DNA of 64,000 nt, from contig CAVWJX010000003.1 of the NCBI GenBank assembly GCA_963755435.1, forward strand, positions 248,001 to 312,000, read 5' to 3'. How positions within the stretch are numbered: position 1 is the first letter of the stretch; every line of letters begins with the position of its first letter. A program made the position numbers and the translations under genes. This DNA comes from AP-15 sp963755435. GTDB lineage: Bacteria > Pseudomonadota > Alphaproteobacteria > ATCC43930 > CGMCC-115725. The notes under the pieces are model-generated. The model saw only the letters and a list, made by a program, of their open reading frames with translations, had not been told where the DNA came from and searched no databases. Positions 57,720 to 64,000 of this stretch are shown piece after piece.

Positions 57720-58895
57720 CTAATCGCGCTCAAGGCACATAGCAATTCCCATGCCGCCGCCGATGCACAGGGTCGCCAGCCCTTTCCTTGCGTTGCGGCG
57801 CCGCATCTCGTAGAGGAGCGTAATCAGTACCCGCGCCCCCGATGCGCCGATCGGATGGCCGAGGGCGATGGCGCCGCCATTGACGTTGACCTTGTCGACA
57901 CTCCAGCCCAAATCCTTGTTGACCGCGCAGGCTTGAGCGGCGAAGGCCTCGTTGGCCTCGACCAGATCGAGGTCATCGGCGCTCCAGCCGGCCTTTTTGA
58001 GCGCCATGCGGCTCGCCGGGATCGGGCCCGAGCCCATGATCGCCGGATCGACCCCGGCGGTCGCCCACGAGACGATGCGGGCCAAGGGGCGCACCCCGCG
58101 CTTGGCCGCGGCGTCGGCCGTCATCAGCACTACCGCGGCCGCCCCGTCATTGATGCCCGAGGCGTTGCCGGCGGTGACTGTGCCGTTCTTGTCGAAGGCC
58201 GGGCGCAATTTCGAGAGCACCTCGACGGTGGTGCCGTGCTTGGGATGCTCGTCAGCCTCGACCACGGTCTCGCCACGGCGGGTCGCGATCTTGACCGGGA
58301 CGATCTCGTCGTTGAAGCGGCCGGCTTTCTGCGCCGCCTCGGCCTTTTTCTGCGAGGCCGCGGCAAAGGCATCCTGCTGCTCGCGGGTGATCTGCCAGCG
58401 CTGGGCGACGTTCTCGGCGGTGTTGCCCATGTGATAGCCGTTGAAGGCATCCCACAGCCCATCCTTGATCATCGTGTCGACGAGTTCGGCGTCGCCCATC
58501 TTGACGCCGTTCCTCAAATGAATGCAGTGCGGCGCCTGGCTCATGCTCTCCTGGCCGCCGGCGACGACGATCTCGCTATCGCCGTTGCGGATCGCCTGCC
58601 AGCCAAGCGCGACCGTGCGCAGCCCCGAGCCGCAAAGCTGGTTGACGCCGTAGGCGGTGACCTCGAACGGGATGCCGGCGGCGATCGCCGCCTGGCGCGC
58701 CGGGTTCTGGCCCTCGCCGGCGGCGAGGATCTGGCCCATGACAACTTCGGACACCTCCTTGGGGTCGACCTCGGCGCGGCGCAACGCCTCGACGATCGCG
58801 ACCTCGCCGAGCTTGTGCGCCGGCAGGCTGGCGAGCCCGCCGTTGAAGGCGCCGACCGGGGTGCGCGCGGCGCCGGCAATGACGATGTCGGTCAT
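57720..58895 (-). CDS. phaA: Acetyl-CoA acetyltransferase (beta-ketothiolase)
   Basis: 391 residues. It condenses two acetyl-CoA in the first step of PHB synthesis. Nucleophilic Cys is in NQLCGSGLRTVAL; the other conserved blocks are GGQESMSQAPH, NGGAIALGHPIGASGARV with the catalytic His, and LCIGGGMGIAMCLE with the second Cys. Forms a phaAB operon; phaC is not in the window. Confidence 0.96.
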   Translation of the reverse strand: MTDIVIAGAARTPVGAFNGGLASLPAHKLGEVAIVEALRRAEVDPKEVSEVVMGQILAAGEGQNPARQAAIAAGIPFEVTAYGVNQLCGSGLRTVALGWQAIRNGDSEIVVAGGQESMSQAPHCIHLRNGVKMGDAELVDTMIKDGLWDAFNGYHMGNTAENVAQRWQITREQQDAFAAASQKKAEAAQKAGRFNDEIVPVKIATRRGETVVEADEHPKHGTTVEVLSKLRPAFDKNGTVTAGNASGINDGAAAVVLMTADAAAKRGVRPLARIVSWATAGVDPAIMGSGPIPASRMALKKAGWSADDLDLVEANEAFAAQACAVNKDLGWSVDKVNVNGGAIALGHPIGASGARVLITLLYEMRRRNARKGLATLCIGGGMGIAMCLERD

Positions 58896-59157
58896 CGGGG
58901 TCTCCTCATCAATGATCAGGCTTTATGTGGGCAGATCGCGGCAAATGTAGAAGTCCGTCCCGATCGAGTCCACCGCCGCCGGATCCGGGCGGGCACGCTC
59001 GGCGGCGTCGGCCATTGGGCGAGTATGGCCGCCGGCCTGCCGGCGAAAGCCGATGCGGTCCTGCCGTCGCCGGTTTGATCCGGTTTGATGAGGCGATTGC
59101 GGCCGAATCCTGTATTGTCGCGGCGGGCAAGAGTTCTCCATGGGAGACGGTGCGCGC

Positions 59158-59802
59158 ATGAACACCCCGCACAGGGAAAAACCCGACGGCAGCAAGCCGG
59201 TCGTCGTCAAGAAGTACGCCAACCGGCGGCTCTACAACACGGCGACCAGCAGCTACGTCACCCTCGACGACCTTGCCAAGCTGATCAAAGAAGGCGGCGA
59301 TTTTGTCGCGCACGACGCCAAGACCGGCGAGGACATCACCCGCTCGGTGCTGACCCAGATCATCGTCGAGCAGGAGCAGAAGGGGCAAAACCTGTTGCCG
59401 ATCAGCTTTCTGCGCCAGCTGATCGGGTTTTACGGCGATAGCGTGCAGTTTCTGGTGCCGGGCTATCTCGAACAGGCGATGGTCGCGTTCGGCCGCAACC
59501 AGGAGCAGATGCGCAAGAGCCTGCAGGCGACCTTTGGCATATTTCCGTTCGGACAGTTCGAGGAGATGGGCAAGCAGAACATGGCGCTGTTTCAGCGCGC
59601 GCTCAAAATGCTGACCCCGTATGGCGCCGAAGAGAAGGCGCCGGCAGCCGATGCCGCGGCGGCGCCACCGATGGCGGCGCCCCCATCCGGCGAGGACCCG
59701 CGGCTGAAGCGGCTCGAGGCGCAGATCGACGCGCTGACCCGCCAGCTCGAGAGCTTGGGCCAGGATCGCCGCTCCGGCCAGCCGCCGCCCAAGCCCGAAT
59801 AA
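59158..59802 (+). CDS. phaR: Polyhydroxyalkanoate synthesis repressor PhaR
   Basis: 214 residues. PHB accumulation regulator: KPVVVKKYANRRLYNTATSS is the N-terminal DNA-binding domain; FLRQLIGFYGDSVQFLVPGY and NMALFQRALKML form the PHB-binding part. It binds DNA until PHB is made, then moves to the granule and frees phasin genes. ATG 59158 is preferred (GGGAG 11 bases upstream); 59140 is an alternative. Divergent from phaAB, which it probably controls. Stop and trpF start overlap (TAATG). Confidence 0.93.
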   Translation: MNTPHREKPDGSKPVVVKKYANRRLYNTATSSYVTLDDLAKLIKEGGDFVAHDAKTGEDITRSVLTQIIVEQEQKGQNLLPISFLRQLIGFYGDSVQFLVPGYLEQAMVAFGRNQEQMRKSLQATFGIFPFGQFEEMGKQNMALFQRALKMLTPYGAEEKAPAADAAAAPPMAAPPSGEDPRLKRLEAQIDALTRQLESLGQDRRSGQPPPKPE

Positions 59803-60443
59803 TGGTCGCCGCCAAGATTTGCGGGCTGTCGACCGAGGCGGCGGTGGCGAGCGCGGTCGAAGGCGGCGCCGCCTATCTCGGCTTTGTCTTCTACCCGCCG
59901 AGCCCGCGTTCGGTGACGCCGCGGCTGGCGGCGAGATTGTGCGGCGCGGTGCCGGCGGGAGTGGCGCGGGTCGGGCTCTTTGTCGACGCCGATGACCGGG
60001 CGCTCGCCGCGGCGCTCGAGGCGGTGCCGCTCGACCTCTTGCAATTTCACGGGCACGAGAGTGCCGAGCGGGTGGCGGAGGTCAAGGCGCGGCTCGGGCG
60101 TCCGGTCATGAAGGCGGTGGCGATCGCCGGGGCTGGCGACGTCATCGCCGCGGCGGCCTATGAGGACGTCGCCGATCTCTTGCTGTTCGACGCCAAGCCG
60201 CCGCTGCGCGCGGATGCGCTGCCCGGCGGCAACGGCCTCGCCTTCGATTGGGCGCTGGTCGCCGGCCGCAAGTGGCGCCTGCCGTGGCTGCTGTCGGGCG
60301 GGCTCAACGCCGCGCTGTTGCCCGCAGCGGTCCGCATTTCCGGCGCCGCCTGTGTCGACGTTTCCTCGGGCGTGGAAAGCCGGCCGGGCGAGAAAGACCC
60401 CGGCAAGATCCGCGAATTCCTCGCCGCCGCCCGCGCGCTTTAA
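59802..60443 (+). CDS. trpF: Phosphoribosylanthranilate isomerase
   Basis: 213 residues, TIM barrel of tryptophan synthesis. AAKICGLSTEAAV holds the catalytic Cys, GLFVDADD follows, LLQFHGHES precedes the barrel middle, and LLSGGLNAA and DVSSGVESRPGEKDPGKI form the phosphate site; the general acid Asp is in LLLFDAKPP. In related genomes trpB and trpA normally follow; here the operon is interrupted and the next gene is on the opposite strand in foreign-looking DNA. Confidence 0.95.
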   Translation: MVAAKICGLSTEAAVASAVEGGAAYLGFVFYPPSPRSVTPRLAARLCGAVPAGVARVGLFVDADDRALAAALEAVPLDLLQFHGHESAERVAEVKARLGRPVMKAVAIAGAGDVIAAAAYEDVADLLLFDAKPPLRADALPGGNGLAFDWALVAGRKWRLPWLLSGGLNAALLPAAVRISGAACVDVSSGVESRPGEKDPGKIREFLAAARAL

Positions 60444-60563
60444 TCAGGAATCGACCGGCCATTGAGCCCGCGCCGGGTGGCGCGCCGACCGTCCACGGCT
60501 GCGCTTCTGATGGCACCTTCGCACCGATTGCGGTCGGTGCAACTGGGTTCGAAGCCAAGGAGC

Positions 60564-62036
60564 TCAAGGGTTCCTCAACACCTTAATCGGAGTGGCATCT
60601 AAGCCTTTCAGCTTAACTGTAGAAATCCCCTCTTCAATTGCAAAATCCATCGGACGACCGGCGCCTATGGCATCGTAAAATCCTCTTGTAAATTCTACCG
60701 CGGCACTGTCGCTGATACTCTTATCCATGCCGATCGTGATTTTTGCGATAGGTGTAATTAGCATTTTCACTGCCTCGCAAGCATTGAGAACTACACATGT
60801 AACTGATGGATATCGGTTGATCAGTTCCCGAATAGCCGGGAGCGGCACACGGTCCGACATACCGTTAGACGTCTCAAATATCAGACAGTTCTCGTCGGCA
60901 TGGCCGGCGAAGTGAACGACATCGAAAACACCGGAGAGAAGCGCCCGGCGAAAATCGTCTATGGTTGTTGCAGTTAGCGCCTTTATAACTATGCGATGAG
61001 TATTGCTTGCTACCTCTGTTGCCGCTCGGAGTTCCATATCAACGCGCAGCCTTTGTTCATCAGCCGGGCTACAGGTTAGAAATAACACACGTGTCTTGTC
61101 TAGGATCTCGCCGAGCCCGCCCACAAGCTCATCGCTGGACTTAATCTTTGTTTTGGCTGACGCATCCAGCAGCTTCCACGTTTCCGATAAATCTCGGAAT
61201 AGAGATACCATGTCGATATTGCGACTAGCCGTTCCAGCCAGAGCTTGTTCAGTCCCTAATTTGAGTGCTTCCGCGCGCAACCTATCGGCAAACGGAGCTC
61301 GATCTCCTTCAACGGCTTCAGCTACTTTTAGGCAGAGCATTACCAGGGCATGATTCGTGTCGCCCCGATCAAACGGGAGCCCGCTGGACGCTAAACCTTC
61401 ATAACCTCCGACCGTCTCTAGGACGCGGTGAGCAATCTCCTGCCCTTCTTTCGCGAAGATTTCTGGATCGTCAAGAAATGGGCTCTCACCTGAGACGATC
61501 GCGAGTTCTTTGGCCATTCGTCCGACCGTGGCCTGTGGAATAGGCGGACAGACGCAGATACGGGACCCACACTGCACGCACAGTCCGGGGTAGCGTTTTA
61601 AGAACTCTGCTTCAAACGAAAATTGCTCCTCGTGATCTTGTGCGAGACGGAGCGAATGTTCGTTTGCAATACCCATCAGATATGAAAAAACATCTGCGGC
61701 CTCACCAAGAAAGTACATGGGGTGCTTATCGAATACGCGTATCGCTTCGGCCAGTTCGCCGAGTTCCTCGAAAAGGCCTATGGTACTTCGACCTCGGTCG
61801 TCCGCCTCACGAGGATAGATTTCTTGAAACATCAGCTGCCAATCGTCTAATCCTAGCGGTCGGCGCTCGCTGTTATCACGATAAAGCTGACGTAGGCGTA
61901 CGTGATCAAACGTTCCGGACCCTCGTACGAGCTTACATTGGGAATCGCGGTGGGGCGCTAGGCCACAATAAGGGCACGCGTATGGGTATTTTCGGTAAAT
62001 TAAAGCTTCCAGACTCCTTACTCTCAATTTCGTCAT
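60564..62036 (-). pseudogene. MazG-like/CHAT protein, C-terminal part, cut by an IS element
   Basis: 490 codons of one gene whose first 75 codons are at 63545-63769. Cys pairs C21/C24 and C34 and later C153/C156/C161/C163 suggest zinc ribbons around a MazG-like pyrophosphohydrolase: FEELGELAEAIR has the EExxE motif (E90, E91, E94) and GEAADVFSYL the ExxD. A helical linker (170-310) follows. Residues ~315-490 are a CHAT protease of the compact kind, with RVLFLTCSPADEQRLR, the catalytic H379 in HFAGHAD and C420 in VLNACEA, then YDAIGAGR. The current first ATG sits at the IS end and is an internal Met of the parent protein. Confidence 0.85.
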
Positions 62037-62383
62037 TAGCAGGCTGTTGAAGAAGTCGTTTCGCGGTTGGCGGTGAGAATGGCGTCGTCACCGTCGTCGA
62101 AGGACAGCTCGATTTCAAGAGAGCCATCGTCTTGTAATTCGGCCGATCCGTCGCCGGCGATGGCGTCGCCCTCGTCAAAGCCACTCCAGTGAAAAAAGAT
62201 GATGCGCCGGCCGTATTCGAGTTCGGCGGTGGCGTCGACTGCGCCAAAGCTAAACTCGGCCCAGCCCGCAGCACCGAACTGCAAATAGGCGGGTCCGGCG
62301 AGATCGAGATAATCGCGATCCCACAGATCGGACGCGACGATGCGCCAGCGGCCGATGACTTCGCAACCGGCCGGGCCGCTCAT
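62036..62383 (-). CDS. IS passenger protein, small and acidic
   Basis: 115 residues. It begins with ATGA overlap on the transposase stop, so it is translationally coupled and part of the element. Aromatic/acidic beta-rich sequence: VIGRWRIVASDLWDRDYLDL, FHWSGFDEGDAIAGDGSAEL, EIELSFDDGDDAIL. Its frame runs through the terminal repeat and uses TAA formed by the target DNA. Similar small proteins are known beside transposases in alphaproteobacteria; role unknown. Confidence 0.75.
   Translation of the reverse strand: MSGPAGCEVIGRWRIVASDLWDRDYLDLAGPAYLQFGAAGWAEFSFGAVDATAELEYGRRIIFFHWSGFDEGDAIAGDGSAELQDDGSLEIELSFDDGDDAILTANRETTSSTAC
62039..62055. repeat. Inverted repeat, left end of the IS
   Basis: GCAGGCTGTTGAAGAAG. 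Together with 63528-63544 it defines the ends of the element. Confidence 0.9.
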
Positions 62384-63486
62384 GCCGCCCCGACCAGCTT
62401 TGGCAGACGCACGAGGTTGTAGGCAGCGGCGGCAAAGGTGAAGGCCCAGTCCACTTTTGCCAGCCCTCTGAGCTTGGTCTTGCGGAGACCGGCGACAGTC
62501 TTAATCCAGCCGAATGCCTCCTCGATGCGTTTGCGCACTCGCTGGCTTTTGCCATAGCCCGGATGTCGGGTTGTCCGCTTGTCGATCGCCGAGCGCCGCC
62601 CGCTGGTGTTCTGCGCGACGTGAGGGCGCACATTCAGCGTGCGCAATTCCTCGACAAAATCGGCGGCGTCGTAGCCTCGGTCGGCGCCAAGCGTGATCGC
62701 GCAAGGACGCTCGGCGACGTGCTCGACCATCTCGAGGGCGGCAAGCCGCTCGGCATGACCCGAGACCCGGGTCAGCCGGGCATCGACAATCAGACCGGAA
62801 CGGTTCTCCATCAGCCCGTGGCCGATAAAGCAAAGCCTTGCCTCCATGCCAGGCCCTTTGCGATAGAGCCGGGCATCGGGATCGGTTGTACTGCGATGGG
62901 TCTCGTTCGAGCGCTTCTCGCCGCGGAAATCGGCTGGCCTGTTGCGCCCGCCGCTGCTCGGATCATCATCGCCTTCAGAAGGCTGGTCCTTTGGCTTGAA
63001 ACTCTTCAGCGACGCCCATGCCTCAATCAGGGTGCCGTCGACCGAGAAGTGCTGGCTCGACAGCAACCGTTTGACCCGCGGCTGCGACAGTACTGCGGCG
63101 AGGAATTTGGCGGCGATCTCGCCATCCAACAGCCGGTCGCGGTTGGTTGAGAAGCTCGAATGGTCCCACACCGGGTCATCAATCCCCAGCCCGACAAACC
63201 ACCGGAACAGCAGATCGAATTTGATCCGTTCCATCAATTGCCGCTCCGAGCGCACCGAATAGAAGGCCTGCAACAGCATTGCCCGCAGCAGCTTTTCCGG
63301 TGGGATCGATGGTCGCCCCAGACCCGAATACAAAGCCTCGAACCCGCGCGACAGCCCCGCCAGTGCGGTGTTCGCGATCTCCCGAATCGGCCGCAGCGGA
63401 TGCTCCGTCTCGACCCGCGCTTCCAAATCTATGTAGCTGAAAAGACTACCGCAAATCTGATCGTCGCCGCGCATCGCCACCCCCAT
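62380..63486 (-). CDS. DDE transposase, IS5 family type
   Basis: 368 residues from ATG 63486 with GGAG six bases upstream. DUF772-like N-terminus (ALYSGLGRPSIPPEKLLRAM), first Asp in HFSVDGTLIEAW, second Asp in LGADRGYDAADF, and Glu in RKRIEEAFGWIKT complete the DDE triad. It is full length, so the element may still be able to move. Confidence 0.93.
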   Translation of the reverse strand: MGVAMRGDDQICGSLFSYIDLEARVETEHPLRPIREIANTALAGLSRGFEALYSGLGRPSIPPEKLLRAMLLQAFYSVRSERQLMERIKFDLLFRWFVGLGIDDPVWDHSSFSTNRDRLLDGEIAAKFLAAVLSQPRVKRLLSSQHFSVDGTLIEAWASLKSFKPKDQPSEGDDDPSSGGRNRPADFRGEKRSNETHRSTTDPDARLYRKGPGMEARLCFIGHGLMENRSGLIVDARLTRVSGHAERLAALEMVEHVAERPCAITLGADRGYDAADFVEELRTLNVRPHVAQNTSGRRSAIDKRTTRHPGYGKSQRVRKRIEEAFGWIKTVAGLRKTKLRGLAKVDWAFTFAAAAYNLVRLPKLVGAA

Positions 63487-63527
63487 CCCCGGCTCCAAGG
63501 GATCAGAGGTCGCGAAATCCGCAAGCC

Positions 63528-63544
63528 CTTTTTCAACAACCTGC
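63528..63544. repeat. Inverted repeat, right end of the IS
   Basis: CTTTTTCAACAACCTGC, the complement of the left end with two differences. Confidence 0.9.
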
Positions 63545-63769
63545 TAGCGGGAAATACCAGCCGAGAGCCTTACATAGCGCATCGGTGACGGTGAGGCCGC
63601 CTTCTCGTCGTTTTCGACGATCGTGCATTGTCAACATGCCGCAGACTTCGACAAAATGGCCGAAAGTCGCGGCAGGTGAACGCGTAATGTTTTGATCATT
63701 GTAGATCCAGGAGACCATCTTGTAGAGGTCGTCAAGCCGGGGCGATTGCGCTGCCGGTGCTAAAGACAT
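63545..63769 (-). pseudogene. MazG-like/CHAT protein, N-terminal part
   Basis: 75 codons from ATG 63769: AAQSPRLDDLYKMVSWIYND, FGHFVEVCGMLTMHDRRKR, VTDALCKALGWYFPL. The frame enters the IS and ends after three foreign codons (63533). Deleting 62037-63544 joins CCG CTA to ATG ACG in frame, so this is the missing head of the protein at 60564-62036. Original length ~565 residues. Confidence 0.88.
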
Positions 63770-63800
63770 GGCTTCTTCGCTCCGCACCAAATTACGCAGG

Positions 63801-63830
63801 ATAATTGGGAATCTGCCACAGATAGTTCAA
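63801..63830 (-). promoter_or_regulatory. Candidate promoter of the MazG-like/CHAT gene
   Basis: On the minus strand TTGAAC (63830-63825), an 18-base spacer and AATTAT (63806-63801), in AT-rich DNA 32 bp before the ATG at 63769. Weak match. Confidence 0.35.
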
Positions 63831-64000
63831 CCATTTAGTTGCGTTAGCGACGTTTAGCATACCGGAGTCGTTGAAAAGTGGCGTTTTGAGCTGACAGGTA
63901 GAAGGCACGCCAATCGAAATAGCGCCTTCGGGGCAAATCCGGTCGCAGTGGTCGCGAGGATGGCTGCAAGCGAAAAACCCACTGGCAGAAACCGGCCGGC
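63831..64000. other. Window edge, no gene seen
   Basis: AT-richer DNA with no open frame of note. The sequence after 63870 (GTTGAAAAGTGGCGTTTTGAG) has the look of an insertion-sequence end, but too little is present to decide. Confidence 0.3.

Larger units (their letters stand above)
62039..63544 (-). mobile_element. Complete IS element, IS5 superfamily type
   Basis: 1506 bp. Inverted repeats GCAGGCTGTTGAAGAAG (62039-62055) and GCAGGTTGTTGAAAAAG (complement of 63528-63544) match at 15 of 17. The flanks are TA (62037-62038 and 63545-63546), a two-base target duplication. The element encodes a DDE transposase and one coupled passenger. It lies inside the MazG-like/CHAT gene in the same orientation. 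Confidence 0.93.

Overview
This is a high-GC chromosomal window that reads as an alphaproteobacterium. The evidence is an unbroken cell-envelope and translation cluster, rpsB-tsf-pyrH-frr-uppS-cdsA-dxr-rseP-bamA-skp-lpxD-fabZ-lpxA-lpxI-lpxB (13.3-28.8 kb), which uses LpxI for the UDP-diacylglucosamine step, plus phaA-phaB with a divergent phaR-trpF pair. The genus cannot be fixed from the sequence alone.

Layout. 0-12.7 kb is accessory: a decayed type IIL restriction-modification remnant, an SDR, a lipoprotein, a bifunctional aldolase/dehydrogenase, a frameshifted membrane gene, an AT-richer island of two unknown convergent genes behind a near-consensus promoter, a 14-TM efflux pump and a hybrid-free sensor kinase. 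13.1-28.8 kb is the essential envelope cluster; its BamA carries a long proline-rich repeat domain. 28.8-37.9 kb holds glyoxalase I, an N-acyl-D-amino-acid deacylase-like amidohydrolase, a hydrolase, an NHL-repeat gene, a YqgE-like protein with a signal peptide, DUF488, a jelly-roll domain protein, MsrQ-like and SMP-30-like genes. 38-45 kb is rich in broken genes (MFS transporter, EamA remnant, beta-helix protein, molybdenum hydroxylase large subunit) around an intact panB. 45-53.6 kb has a MetX-like hydrolase, SDR, NIPSNAP, VOC, methyltransferase, two YXWGXW lipoproteins and a secreted repeat-type protein that lies between two copies of a NUDIX-flank duplication. 53.6-60.4 kb has thiC with a TPP riboswitch, an L,D-transpeptidase, phaB, phaA, phaR and trpF.

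The most interesting locus is at the right end (60.5-63.8 kb). A complete IS element of the IS5 superfamily type (transposase plus a translationally coupled small passenger gene, 17-bp imperfect inverted repeats, TA target duplication) sits inside a single gene. Removing the element and one TA copy joins the two gene pieces exactly in frame and gives a protein of about 565 residues: a Cys-rich MazG-like pyrophosphohydrolase module followed by a CHAT (caspase-like) protease. This looks like a single-protein stress or anti-phage effector that has been switched off by transposition.

A second theme is the large number of one-base frame disruptions, many of them one extra base next to an identical base, including one near the end of the essential lpxA. 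Some of the 'pseudogenes' listed here may therefore be sequence errors; this is stated entry by entry.
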